A DNA stretch of 64,000 nucleotides from an uncultured Azospirillum sp. GTDB taxonomy: Bacteria; Pseudomonadota; Alphaproteobacteria; RF32; CAG-239. The position numbers and the translations under genes were made by a program. The notes beneath the pieces are model-generated. The model did not search any database, was not told the origin of the DNA, and worked only from the letters and a program-made list of their open reading frames with translations. Location: positions 6,183 through 70,182 of the forward strand of contig UQCS01000006.1 of NCBI GenBank assembly GCA_900539605.1. Reading direction: 5' to 3'. Below, in pieces: positions 26,736-35,357 of the stretch (position 1 is its first letter; each line of letters starts with the position of its first letter).

Positions 26736-27755
26736 ATGGGAAAAAACAAATCTGTTGCCGAAACCGGTTCTCAGCAACCCCAAACAGTTCCAACGACGGC
26801 TGTCGCCGGCAAAACGGCTCATTTTTTTAAAATTGTTTTATGGCTTCTGATTGCAATCGTTTTAGCAGGCGGCGCCGTTTGGCTTTATAACCGTCATTTT
26901 AGGCTGCTGCCGCAGATGAATAATCCGACACACTTTTCATCGAATGCCTCTCTTCCGGCAACTCAAACGGTTTCCGTACCTCAGGCTGTTCCGCATCCGG
27001 AAAAAATAACCGAAGTTAAATATGTTATTCCCGAAAGCATTTCCAACGCAATCAATAAATTGACCGACCAAGTTGCCCGAACCGAAACGCTGAGTGAACA
27101 ATATATCAATATCAAAGCCGATTCTTCTGCCGTAATCAGTCTTGGTGAACGGGTTGACAGACTGGAAAAAACACTCCGCCATCTGTCACAACTCTCCAAT
27201 GACGGCGCCCTGATTTTGACAGCTGCCCAAATGATTAAACAAAACGCCGCTGCCGGACAATCCGTAACCATGGAAGCCGAAATTTTGAAACAACTTGCGG
27301 CAGGACAGCCGGATATTGAAAGTGATATCAACTATATTTATAACAACTCTTCCCGTCATTATCCTTCTGACAAAAACCTGATTGCCGAGTTTGACCGCAT
27401 CAGCCGGCATCTTACTGCCGAACTGAAGAATGAGGGAACCTGGAAAGAACGCCTGTTGCGCAAAATTAATGAATATATCCACATTTCAGATCCCGATTCC
27501 CGACAAGTCCGCACCGAAACCGAAGTTCTGCAACAGGTAAAAAATCATGTCGACGAAGATCAGTTTGAAATTGCACTCGAAATTCTTGCCAAACCCGAGA
27601 ACGAAAAGCTAAAAGATAATCCGGCGCTTTTGCAATGGTACAATCTGACCGATTCCAAACTGAAATTTTCGAAGGCACTGTCTCATATCTCGGTTTATGC
27701 GCTTGCTTTGATGAAAACAGAAAGTCTCAGACATGGCCAATCAGGACAAGATTAA
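26736..27755 (+). CDS. Mic60/mitofilin-like inner-membrane protein
   Basis: 339 aa. It has a short cytoplasmic N-terminus, one membrane segment at about residues 31-51, a Pro/Thr-rich stretch, a predicted coiled coil at about 115-155 (ISLGERVDRLEKTLRHLSQ) and an alpha-helical C-terminus. This topology and the position divergent from tsaD match the alphaproteobacterial COG4223/Mic60 gene of the heme cluster; sequence similarity itself is weak by eye. Mic60 shapes inner-membrane contacts and invaginations. An AAAGGA ribosome site precedes the ATG. The last 23 bp overlap the next gene, so the two are probably co-translated. Confidence 0.65.
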   Translation: MGKNKSVAETGSQQPQTVPTTAVAGKTAHFFKIVLWLLIAIVLAGGAVWLYNRHFRLLPQMNNPTHFSSNASLPATQTVSVPQAVPHPEKITEVKYVIPESISNAINKLTDQVARTETLSEQYINIKADSSAVISLGERVDRLEKTLRHLSQLSNDGALILTAAQMIKQNAAAGQSVTMEAEILKQLAAGQPDIESDINYIYNNSSRHYPSDKNLIAEFDRISRHLTAELKNEGTWKERLLRKINEYIHISDPDSRQVRTETEVLQQVKNHVDEDQFEIALEILAKPENEKLKDNPALLQWYNLTDSKLKFSKALSHISVYALALMKTESLRHGQSGQD

Positions 27756-29139
27756 AAAATTTTGGTACGATAAATATGCCGATGCACCGGCCACACTTGC
27801 CAAGATGAAAAATATCGGCACTCTGGCCACCGCATTTAATGCCAACGTCGATTCGATCGTCAAAATGTCGGGCACCGCCCTGACACAAATGATTGCCCGA
27901 TCGAGCCTCCGCTTAAGCGATTTGCAAAACATCTCTGTTAAAAGCATTCACGCCCCGGAAGATATTCTACGCGGAATTTTCCGCTGTTTTTGCCTCGGAA
28001 TCGCTGAAGAATGGATTGCCGAAGATGTGGAAATTTACCGCTGGATGAAACAAAATCTCGGAACTGACAAATTGCAAATGGGCGCTCAGGCGGGAATTAT
28101 TGCCAACACTATGGCCGTCACCGGCATCCGGCAGGTGGTCACCCATGTCAGCGCCCTGCCCGCTTTGCAGGCCGATCAGTTTCTGAAACGCAACAACTTG
28201 CTCTCTTTTGACGAACGGGGGCAATTAAAACCAGCTCATACGATTAACCGCCCCAACGAAGAAGCTTCAATTCACTGGATTATTGAATTTTCCAAAAACG
28301 ATACCATTACCGTCGAAGGACAAACTTTTACCTGCCCAAAATCCAACCGTTTCATCGCAACTTACGATCCGATGCTGTTCAATCTGGTAATAGATCCCCA
28401 TTTTACCGCCTATACCGACAAAAATCCGGCCGACTATATTATTCTTTCCGGCTACCAGGCCCTGACTAAACAAAACCACGGCTTGTCCTTACTGAAAAAA
28501 ACGATTCCGATCATCAGACAATGGAAACAAAACAATCCGCAAACGCTTATTCACCTGGAAATTGCCTCAACACAGGATCTTTCGGTGCGCCGTGCCCTTA
28601 TCCGCCATATTATGCCGATTGTCGATTCCGTCGGCATCAACGAACGCGAAACCATCGATTTGTTGGAAGCAATGAAATGCACACGTCTGGCCTCGGATTG
28701 TACAAAAAATCCCTCGGCAAAGAATTTGTTCCGCGCTTTGGTCAAAATTAAGCAAAAAACCGCATGTCCGCGCATCCAGCTTCACATGTACGGTCTTTAT
28801 ATTACCCTGCAAAACCTCAATTTTCCGATATCGCCTTCGGCAAACCGCAACGGCATGATTCTTGCAGCGGTTGCGGCAGCTTCCAAAGCCGAGACCGGGC
28901 GGCTGTCCGAATACGAAGATCTGACTGCCGCTCTCGGTCAAACGGTTTGCAACGAAGGGCTTAAAGGTTTGGAAGAAATTGGATCATTAGTCGGCGATCC
29001 CGGGTTTGCGGTTTCCGGCATTGGAAATTTTGAGGAATTTTCGGTTATTGCGGTGCCGACAATCATTGTCGAACAACCCAAAACACTTGTCGGCATGGGA
29101 GATACAATCTCAGCCTTTTCATTGATCGGTGCCCGCTGA
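27733..29139 (+). CDS. ADP-dependent glucokinase/phosphofructokinase family protein
   Basis: 468 aa. Uses ADP rather than ATP to phosphorylate glucose or fructose-6-phosphate in characterised members (archaea, metazoan ADPGK). Family landmarks are in order: AFNANVDSIVKMSG near residue 35, GAQAGIIANTMA near 117, NRFIATYDP, DYIILSGYQAL, HLEIAS followed by VDSVGINERE, RIQLHMYGLY, and the C-terminal VGMGDTISAF (about 450-460) whose Asp is the expected catalytic base. All major blocks look intact, so it should be active. Which sugar is used cannot be told. It overlaps the Mic60-like gene by 23 bp. Such a gene is unusual for an alphaproteobacterium. Confidence 0.87.
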   Translation: MANQDKIKKFWYDKYADAPATLAKMKNIGTLATAFNANVDSIVKMSGTALTQMIARSSLRLSDLQNISVKSIHAPEDILRGIFRCFCLGIAEEWIAEDVEIYRWMKQNLGTDKLQMGAQAGIIANTMAVTGIRQVVTHVSALPALQADQFLKRNNLLSFDERGQLKPAHTINRPNEEASIHWIIEFSKNDTITVEGQTFTCPKSNRFIATYDPMLFNLVIDPHFTAYTDKNPADYIILSGYQALTKQNHGLSLLKKTIPIIRQWKQNNPQTLIHLEIASTQDLSVRRALIRHIMPIVDSVGINERETIDLLEAMKCTRLASDCTKNPSAKNLFRALVKIKQKTACPRIQLHMYGLYITLQNLNFPISPSANRNGMILAAVAAASKAETGRLSEYEDLTAALGQTVCNEGLKGLEEIGSLVGDPGFAVSGIGNFEEFSVIAVPTIIVEQPKTLVGMGDTISAFSLIGAR

Positions 29140-29143
29140 CGTT

Positions 29144-29875
29144 TTATTTTGCCGTTGTTTCATTTTCTGGTTCTGCCAGCCACAAAGCATTTTTTAGCCG
29201 GCTTTTCAGAAATTCGATGTGTTCGGCTTCTTCCGCTTTGCTGACGGCAAAAACCCGTAAAGGCCGCACCTTGCGTTCAGCGGCAAACACAACTCCGTTT
29301 TCCGTCGTTGTTTTGATATTGTCTTCGGGTGCCAACAGCATGCTTGGTTCGGCGCCGCCCAACAACTCCAGATAAACATCGGCCAGCAACTCGGCATCCA
29401 GCAATGCGCCGTGCTTGGTCCGTCGGCTGTTATCAACATTAAAACGTTTACATAAGGCATCAAGGTTGTTTTTGGCACCGGGAAACTTTTTACGCGCAAT
29501 TTCCAGCGTATCTACTACCCGGTTCCATTCATATTCGGCATACCCGATCTTCTTCAACTCAAAATTAATAAACTTAATATCAAAAGAAGCGTTATGCGCC
29601 ACCAAAATACCATCTTCGCCGACAAATTCCACAAAAGCGGCCGCCACTTCCGAAAAAACCGGATAATCTTTCAAAAATTCTTCTGTCAGCCCGTGTACCG
29701 CCACCACTTCTTCGGGAACACTGCGTTCGGGGTTAATATATTGATGGTAGGTACGCCCGGTCGGAATATGGTTAACCAACTCTATAGCACCGATTTCCAC
29801 CAAACGGTCCCCGCCGTCGGGGGACAAGCCGGTGGTTTCGGTATCAAATACAATCTCGCGCAAAGCCGTTTTCAT
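29144..29875 (-). CDS. dnaQ: DNA polymerase III epsilon subunit (proofreading exonuclease)
   Basis: 3'-5' proofreading exonuclease of the replicase, 243 aa. DEDDh motifs: FDTETTGLSP (ExoI), HNASFDIKFIN (ExoII) and HGALLDAELLADVYLEL (ExoIIIe). A C-terminal tail carries the alpha-subunit contact region. It overlaps the coaE stop by 4 bases. The pair coaE-dnaQ next to the origin is a long-conserved alphaproteobacterial arrangement. Confidence 0.95.
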   Translation of the reverse strand: MKTALREIVFDTETTGLSPDGGDRLVEIGAIELVNHIPTGRTYHQYINPERSVPEEVVAVHGLTEEFLKDYPVFSEVAAAFVEFVGEDGILVAHNASFDIKFINFELKKIGYAEYEWNRVVDTLEIARKKFPGAKNNLDALCKRFNVDNSRRTKHGALLDAELLADVYLELLGGAEPSMLLAPEDNIKTTTENGVVFAAERKVRPLRVFAVSKAEEAEHIEFLKSRLKNALWLAEPENETTAK

Positions 29876-30459
29876 AATTCTTTCTCCAACCCATCAAGCA
29901 TTGCCAGAATCTCAAGCTTCAGCAAATTCTTCGGTTTATCAGTATTGATCACCAAATCCGCCAAAAGCTTTTTGTCCCGATTGCTCATCTGCACATTGTT
30001 AATCTTGTCAAAATCGTCGCCGCCGACATTGTCCCTTTCCATCACCCGCCGTTTTTGAACATCATACGGAACGTCGGCCACAATAACCCGGTCACAGTAT
30101 TTTTGCCAACCCATTTCAAACAAAAGTGCAATATCAAGAAAAAACAAATCGCGGCAACCGCTGTTTTTGTTAACCATACGTTTAAGGTAACGGCACAAAA
30201 AAGGATGAGTCATGCTTTCCAATATCTTTAACTGCTGACGATCGTTAAAAACGATATTGCGCAGTTTTCTTTTATCCACCGTCCAGCCGTCGACGGTTCC
30301 GGGGAAAGTATTACCGATGCTCTTGATAAAATCCTTATTAAAATATAACCGCCTGACCCATGAATCGACGTCAAACACGACATATCCCTGCCGGCGTATC
30401 ATCCCGGCAAGGGTGGTTTTTCCGCATCCGATCGAACCGGTAATTGCAATCAGTTTCAT
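29872..30459 (-). CDS. coaE: Dephospho-CoA kinase
   Basis: Last step of coenzyme A synthesis (phosphorylation of dephospho-CoA). 195 aa with P-loop GSIGCGKTT near the N-terminus, the CoA-binding area DVDSWVRRLY, ESMTHPFLCRYL and DIALLFEMGW. The start MKLIAITGS is the family start; a longer frame adds 15 residues that overlap the origin-like DnaA boxes. The ribosome site is weak. First gene of coaE-dnaQ. Confidence 0.95.
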   Translation of the reverse strand: MKLIAITGSIGCGKTTLAGMIRRQGYVVFDVDSWVRRLYFNKDFIKSIGNTFPGTVDGWTVDKRKLRNIVFNDRQQLKILESMTHPFLCRYLKRMVNKNSGCRDLFFLDIALLFEMGWQKYCDRVIVADVPYDVQKRRVMERDNVGGDDFDKINNVQMSNRDKKLLADLVINTDKPKNLLKLEILAMLDGLEKEL

Positions 30460-30487
30460 TTTATTAACCCAAGTTATTAACAAGGCC

Positions 30488-30496
30488 TGTGCATAA
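30488..30496 (-). promoter_or_regulatory. DnaA box
   Basis: Complement reads TTATGCACA, an exact match to TTATNCACA, 29 bp upstream of the coaE start. Confidence 0.65.
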
Positions 30497-30565
30497 AAAA
30501 GCATTTACGCCTATTTATACAAATTTATCAACGGAATTAAAATTCAATAAAGCAAGATACACACA

Positions 30566-30586
30566 GGTTGATAACTTTTATCAACC
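30566..30586. repeat. Perfect inverted pair of DnaA-box-like 9-mers
   Basis: GGTTGATAA, 3-bp spacer CTT, TTATCAACC. The arms are exact complements and resemble a degenerate DnaA box in opposing orientation. Confidence 0.6.
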
Positions 30587-30681
30587 CGATTGTCATATAA
30601 GGATAAGCTGTTTTATTAACAAATGGTAAATTTTTGTGTTTACAAACCAGACTCGCGACAAAGACTTCGTTTTTTTAAAAG

Positions 30682-30696
30682 TTAATTTTCTCTTAA
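30682..30696. promoter_or_regulatory. CtrA-type box TTAA-N7-TTAA
   Basis: TTAATTTTCTCTTAA, an exact match to the CtrA full site, in the AT-rich half of the putative origin. In Caulobacter CtrA binds such sites in oriC to block initiation. In AT-rich DNA this could occur by chance. Confidence 0.4.
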
Positions 30697-30845
30697 CAAA
30701 TTTATTAACAAAGATTTAAAATCTGGATAAATTTGTTAACAAAATTTAATCCCCATCCTGACGGTAGATATATAATCTACAAAAACATTTTAAAAATTAT
30801 ATGATTGGGCTTCGCAGGTGTTGAAAACTTTTTCCCAACAATTAT

Positions 30846-30874
30846 TTGACAAGTGTCGGAGAATGAATTATAAA
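30846..30874 (+). promoter_or_regulatory. Strong sigma-70-type promoter of rho
   Basis: TTGACA, 17-bp spacer, TATAAA. This is the best promoter match in the window. It predicts a transcript start near 30881 and a leader of about 80 nt before the rho start at 30964. Confidence 0.7.
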
Positions 30875-30963
30875 AACGATGTTATCCGATGCGGTACCAA
30901 AAACCGCTTTTCGACATTTCTTATGCAAAAACATCTCAACATTCAACCAACCACGGATTTTTC

Positions 30964-32217
30964 ATGCACTTAAATGAGTTAAAACAAAAGTCTCCCAAAG
31001 AGCTTTTAACCGAAGCCGAAGCCCTCGGAATTGAAGATGCTTCCTCTATGCGCAAACAGGATTTGATGTTTGCCATCCTTAAAAAAGTTGCCTCCGACGA
31101 CAACGTCATTTACGGCGAAGGAACTATCGAAGTTTTACAGGACGGTTTTGGTTTTTTGCGTTCTGCTCAGTCAAATTATCTTGCCGGACCGGACGACATT
31201 TATGTTTCGCCGGCTCAGGTCAAAAAATTCGGCTTGCGTACCGGTGATACGATCGAAGGCGAAATACGCGCTCCGAAAGACAATGAACGTTATTTTGCTC
31301 TGACAAAAATTAACCGGATTAATTTTGATGATCCGGAAAAATCAAAACTGCGAATTAATTTTGACAACCTGACACCGCTTTATCCGACCCAAAAACTTGA
31401 TTTTGATGTCATTTGCGGTGATAAGGACTATACGACCCGGATCATTGATCTGGTTTCGCCGCAGGGCAAAGGACAGCGCGGTCTGATTGTTGCACCGCCG
31501 CGTACCGGCAAAACGGTTATGCTGCAAAATATTGCCCATGCGATTTCGACCAACCATCCCGAAGTCTATCTGATGGTGCTTTTGATTGATGAACGTCCCG
31601 AAGAAGTAACCGATATGACGCGCTCGGTTAAAGGCGAAGTGATTTCATCAACGTTTGACGAGCCGGCGACCCGTCATGTTCAGGTTGCTGAAATGGTTAT
31701 TGAAAAGGCCAAGCGTCTGGTCGAAAATAAAAAGGATGTTGTTATTCTGTTGGATTCGATTACGCGTCTGGGGCGCGCCTACAACACAGTTGTGCCTTCC
31801 TCGGGCAAGGTACTTACCGGCGGTGTCGATGCCAACGCGCTGCAGCGTCCCAAGCGGCTTCTCGGTGCAGCCCGCAATGTTGAAGAGGGCGGCTCGCTGA
31901 CAATTATTGCAACGGCTCTGATTGATACCGGTTCCCGGATGGATGAAGTTATTTTCGAGGAATTTAAAGGAACCGGCAACTCTGAAATTATTCTTGATCG
32001 CAAACTAACCGACAAACGCCTGTTCCCGACCATTGATATTACCCGTTCGGGAACCCGTAAGGAAGAATTGCTGGTTGACAAAGCCACTTTGACCAAGATG
32101 TGGGTATTGCGCCGGGTTCTGATGCAAATGGGCATGACGGACGGGATGGAATTTCTGCTTGATAAACTCAAACAAAGTAAAGACAATAAAGATTTCTTTA
32201 CCAACATGAATTCCTAG
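30964..32217 (+). CDS. rho: Transcription termination factor Rho
   Basis: Hexameric RNA helicase that ends transcription. 417 aa. N-terminal [15 protein letters not shown] and RNA-binding cold-shock-like domain with GFGFLR; Walker A PPRTGKT at about 178-184; Walker [18 protein letters not shown]-terminal [10 protein letters not shown]. The start at 30964 was chosen because Rho proteins begin MHL-ELK; an in-frame ATG at 30889 would put only about 8 nt of leader after the predicted transcript start. hemE and hemJ, often between origin and rho, are absent. Confidence 0.96.
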   Translation: MHLNELKQKSPKELLTEAEALGIEDASSMRKQDLMFAILKKVASDDNVIYGEGTIEVLQDGFGFLRSAQSNYLAGPDDIYVSPAQVKKFGLRTGDTIEGEIRAPKDNERYFALTKINRINFDDPEKSKLRINFDNLTPLYPTQKLDFDVICGDKDYTTRIIDLVSPQGKGQRGLIVAPPRTGKTVMLQNIAHAISTNHPEVYLMVLLIDERPEEVTDMTRSVKGEVISSTFDEPATRHVQVAEMVIEKAKRLVENKKDVVILLDSITRLGRAYNTVVPSSGKVLTGGVDANALQRPKRLLGAARNVEEGGSLTIIATALIDTGSRMDEVIFEEFKGTGNSEIILDRKLTDKRLFPTIDITRSGTRKEELLVDKATLTKMWVLRRVLMQMGMTDGMEFLLDKLKQSKDNKDFFTNMNS

Positions 32218-32235
32218 TCAAAAGAATATCGGCCA

Positions 32236-32270
32236 AGCCCATCAAAAACTTATACTGTCTTTGATGGGCT
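32236..32270 (+). terminator. Stem-loop after rho
   Basis: An 11-bp stem AGCCCATCAAA/TTTGATGGGCT with a 13-nt loop, about 18 bp after the rho stop. The T-run is lacking, so it may only stabilise the 3' end. Confidence 0.5.
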
Positions 32271-32276
32271 AACCAT

Positions 32277-32314
32277 AAAAAAATCCTCTTTATTCCTTAG
32301 GAATAAAGAGGATT
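32277..32314 (-). terminator. Terminator of the membrane-protein gene at 32333
   Basis: A perfect 15-bp stem at 32282-32296/32300-32314 with a 3-nt loop, followed on the minus strand by seven T. Confidence 0.85.
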
Positions 32315-32332
32315 ACTTAATCGGACAAACTT

Positions 32333-33100
32333 TTAACGGTTTTTAATTTCCAGACGCTTCACTTCCAAGAGGCCGTTATAAGAACAATACGACGTCAAAA
32401 TCCTTACTTTCGTGTTGGGATTTATGTCCCTGATTTCTGGATGAGCATAAGGTGAAACCGAAAACGTCCCTTTTTCGCAATCAATAATATAAATTGTATT
32501 GCCGTGTCGGAGTTCTTTTTCCCATTTTATAACCGAAATATATGGTTGCTGAGCGAACTGGGCATCGATTCTTTGCTCATTTTCACAAATGCCCCATATC
32601 GAAAGAATCAGGCCGTATATAATAAAACTCATCATAGAGCCGTTATATCGGGTCTTTTTAGAATCGCGGCCAAAATCTCCGAAAGACCAACCTTCTTTCT
32701 GGTCATTCAGTTTCAGGTGGTAAGAGATCATCGGGATATAAGAATACAGAACGATGCAGAGAATTAACGAAACAAGTATTCCCGGTACGCGCATTGTAAT
32801 TTCTTTTTCAAGCGTTAACAATGTCGGCGGCAGGTAAAAAACAGCAAACATGATTGCTGCCCATCCCAGTCGAACCATTTTGGATTCTATTTCGATATTT
32901 GCATATCCCAATCGAAAGTAGACAATGGCTGCGGTAATTATTCCGACAAAAAACAATGCGGAATGAAAACCGAAGAAAAGCACGCTTGCTGCAATTATGA
33001 TGCCGATGCCGGCAAATATTTGCTGACGTTTTTGCTCTTGTTGCAGAAGAGTCCTGATAAAATCCTTAAATGGATTTGTTGTTTGTTTTTTGGTTGTCAT
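32333..33100 (-). CDS. Uncharacterised membrane protein
   Basis: 255 aa, not recognised. Hydrophilic N-terminus, then five hydrophobic segments (for example QIFAGIGIIIAASVLFFGF and IPGILVSLILCIVLYSYIP-like stretches) up to about residue 170, then a ~80-residue soluble C-terminus with a beta-rich look (HGNTIYIIDCEKGTFSVSP). It lies between rho and a HAD gene in a spot usually empty or holding other genes, has its own terminator, and lacks a clear ribosome site. It is probably lineage-specific. Confidence 0.6.
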   Translation of the reverse strand: MTTKKQTTNPFKDFIRTLLQQEQKRQQIFAGIGIIIAASVLFFGFHSALFFVGIITAAIVYFRLGYANIEIESKMVRLGWAAIMFAVFYLPPTLLTLEKEITMRVPGILVSLILCIVLYSYIPMISYHLKLNDQKEGWSFGDFGRDSKKTRYNGSMMSFIIYGLILSIWGICENEQRIDAQFAQQPYISVIKWEKELRHGNTIYIIDCEKGTFSVSPYAHPEIRDINPNTKVRILTSYCSYNGLLEVKRLEIKNR

Positions 33101-33145
33101 AGCTTAATAGTATTTAAATTAATAATTATTTACTTAGACAAAAAA

Positions 33146-33826
33146 CTACTTCTTTTGCGCCTGAAAGTCAATCAGAAACTGTTTGATTTCGTCCATATGA
33201 TAAAAAATATGTTTGATTCCGAGTGTTTTGACTTTGTTCAAATATGATTGTCCGTGATTCATCTCGCAGCCTAAAAAAGCAATTACGTTCATCCCTGCTC
33301 TTAAACCGGCAGTCATCCCGGCCAGAGAATCTTCAATTACCATACAATTTTGAGGCTGATATCCCATTTTTCCGGCGGCCAACAAAAATAAGTCAGGTTC
33401 CGGCTTGCCGTGTTCGACCATGTCGGCAGTGAATATATGTTCTGGCAAAAAATATTTTACGATTCCCACCGCTTCGATCTTGATGAGTGTTTTATCCATG
33501 GTTCCGCCGGTGGCAATACACTGATCAAAAGATTTCATTTTAAAAATTTCTTCGATCCCCGGCGTCGGTTCAATTCCCCGCCTCATAACTTCAAAATCCA
33601 TTTTCAGCGCTTCGGTCATAAAATTGTCGTCAATAGCCAATCCCATCTGCTGCAGAACTTCTTTTTTGGTTTTTTCGCTCATGCCACCGAGATGATGATT
33701 AACGGTTGCAAAATCCCAGTTAAGGTTAAATTTTTGATTGAGCAATTGCCTGCGGTTTTCCAACCACAATTTTTCGGTATCGGAAATAACGCCGTCAAAA
33801 TCCCAAATAATCAGTGTTTTGTGCAT
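33146..33826 (-). CDS. HAD-superfamily phosphatase (beta-phosphoglucomutase-like)
   Basis: 226 aa. HAD motifs: WDFDGVISDT (nucleophile Asp and acid/base Asp, motif I), ATGGTMDKTLIK (motif II region), HGKPEPDLFL (motif III Lys) and MVIEDSLAGMTAG (motif IV). The helical cap of subfamily IA is present between motifs I and II. Such enzymes act on sugar phosphates or nucleotides; substrate unknown. It lies 45 bp from the membrane-protein gene on the same strand. Confidence 0.85.
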   Translation of the reverse strand: MHKTLIIWDFDGVISDTEKLWLENRRQLLNQKFNLNWDFATVNHHLGGMSEKTKKEVLQQMGLAIDDNFMTEALKMDFEVMRRGIEPTPGIEEIFKMKSFDQCIATGGTMDKTLIKIEAVGIVKYFLPEHIFTADMVEHGKPEPDLFLLAAGKMGYQPQNCMVIEDSLAGMTAGLRAGMNVIAFLGCEMNHGQSYLNKVKTLGIKHIFYHMDEIKQFLIDFQAQKK

Positions 33827-33957
33827 TGTAAAAATTCCTGTAAAAAAACGAGTCCGTCTAAAGCGCGTATAAAGCGATTTTCATCACTTTATGATATAAG
33901 TATTAAGATTGTATAAATCTGTTTTCTATGCGCAAAAAAAACGGCTTTTTTTAAAAC

Positions 33958-33986
33958 TTGCAAGATTAATCGTTTGCTTTTATACC
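33958..33986 (+). promoter_or_regulatory. Promoter of mnmE
   Basis: TTGCAA, 17-bp spacer, TATACC, about 22 bp before the ATG. An AAGGAG ribosome site at 33998-34003 follows. Confidence 0.55.
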
Positions 33987-34008
33987 ATGAAGATAAAAAG
34001 GAGCTGTT

Positions 34009-35349
34009 ATGAACAACGATACCATTTATGCTTTGTCAACGGTAGCCGGAAAATCCGGTGTAGCCGTGTTTCGCATTTCCGGCCCCGATGCCTTGCAGGC
34101 CGTGAGCCGTTTAACCGCGCTCGATACGGGACGTCTTCAGCCTCGTTATGCTTATTTTGCCGCTCTGCACGATTTGGAAGGACGTCAGGCCGATAAAGGG
34201 CTGATCCTTTATTTTAAAGCACCGGCATCATTTACCGGTGAAGATATCGTCGAGATTCATTCCCATGGCTCAAAAGCTGTTATCGCCTGCTTGTTGGAAA
34301 ATTTGGGAAATATAAAAGGCTTCCGTCTGGCTGAACCGGGAGAGTTCTCCAAACGCGCTTTTTACAATGGCAAAATGGATTTGACCGAGGCCGAAGGACT
34401 GGCCGACTTGATTGATTCCGAAACCCGTGAACAGCAAAAATATGCACTGCGCCAAATGAACGGTGACTTAAAAAATCTTTATGACGGCTGGCGGGAAAAG
34501 TTGGTGGAAATTCTGGCATACCTTGAAGCTTATATTGATTTTCCTGATGAAGAACTTCCCGATGATTTGGTTTCGCGCTTGGAAAACACTGTATTTAAAG
34601 TGGCGGATGAGATTGACAGCCATCTTCGGCAAAGTTCTTGCGGCGAACGGCTGCGCGAAGGATTCCGGGTTGTGATCCTGGGAGAGCCTAATGCCGGAAA
34701 GTCCAGTCTTCTTAATGCACTCGCCAAACGTGAAGCAGTTATTGTTTCCGACATTGCCGGTACAACCCGGGACGCGGTCGATGTTTATATGGATATCGAC
34801 GGTTATCCGGTTATTTTTACCGACACGGCCGGTTTGCGCGAAACCGAAGAACAAATTGAACGCCGCGGTATTGAAATTGCATTTGATAAAGCAAAAAATG
34901 CCGATTTAGTAATTGCTTTGCTGAATGGTGAAAATGTTAATCTATTACCTTTTGTAAGTATAGAAAAAGAATATAAAAACAATATGTTATATGTTGTTAA
35001 TAAAACTGATAAATTAAATAAAGAACAGTGTTCCATTTTGAGTGGTGAGACTTATACGCTTATTTCTGCCAAATATCAGCAGGGAATAGATGCCCTGCTG
35101 CAAAAAATCAGTGCGCGTATTGCCGGAGAATTTACTGCTTCTTCGGGGGCTTTAATTACGCGCCGGCGTTATCGTGAAGTTTTGAACAATGTATTTAAAG
35201 ACCTGCAACGCTTTAATTTGCATAAGTCGATTGAATTGGCTGCCGAAGATATCCGTCTGGCGGCGCGAAATATCGGCAAAATTACCGGACGCATCGAAGT
35301 GGACGAGATCTTAGACAAGATATTCGGCAGCTTTTGCATCGGCAAATAA
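34009..35349 (+). CDS. mnmE: tRNA modification GTPase MnmE
   Basis: With MnmG it installs the (carboxymethyl)aminomethyl group on U34 of certain tRNAs. 446 aa. N-terminal domain with DTIYALSTVAGKSGVAVFRISG, helical domain, G domain with GEPNAGKSSLLNAL at about 225, DIAGTTRD, DTAGLRET and NKTD, and the C-terminal FCIGK with the essential Cys. MnmG is downstream but separated by an opposing methyltransferase gene. Confidence 0.97.
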   Translation: MNNDTIYALSTVAGKSGVAVFRISGPDALQAVSRLTALDTGRLQPRYAYFAALHDLEGRQADKGLILYFKAPASFTGEDIVEIHSHGSKAVIACLLENLGNIKGFRLAEPGEFSKRAFYNGKMDLTEAEGLADLIDSETREQQKYALRQMNGDLKNLYDGWREKLVEILAYLEAYIDFPDEELPDDLVSRLENTVFKVADEIDSHLRQSSCGERLREGFRVVILGEPNAGKSSLLNALAKREAVIVSDIAGTTRDAVDVYMDIDGYPVIFTDTAGLRETEEQIERRGIEIAFDKAKNADLVIALLNGENVNLLPFVSIEKEYKNNMLYVVNKTDKLNKEQCSILSGETYTLISAKYQQGIDALLQKISARIAGEFTASSGALITRRRYREVLNNVFKDLQRFNLHKSIELAAEDIRLAARNIGKITGRIEVDEILDKIFGSFCIGK

Positions 35350-35357
35350 TGTATCTG

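Larger units (their letters stand above)
30460..30845. other. Putative chromosome replication origin (oriC)
   Basis: An AT-rich gap between divergent coaE and rho. It holds one exact DnaA box (TTATGCACA, complement of 30488-30496), a one-mismatch box (TTATCCAGA, complement of 30722-30730), the recurring 9-mer TTATTAACA at 30474, 30613 and 30702, TTATCAACG at 30525, and a perfect 9-bp inverted pair GGTTGATAA/TTATCAACC at 30566-30586. A CtrA-type box lies at 30682-30696 and the most AT-rich part at about 30670-30760. Gene context (coaE-dnaQ on one side; rho, mnmE, mnmG, rsmG, parAB on the other) is that of known alphaproteobacterial origins. dnaA itself is not here. Confidence 0.78.

Noticed and set aside
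30889..30963. A 25-residue N-terminal extension of Rho.
   Set aside because: It would leave only about 8 nt of leader after the predicted transcript start, and Rho proteins begin at the later MHL-ELK.
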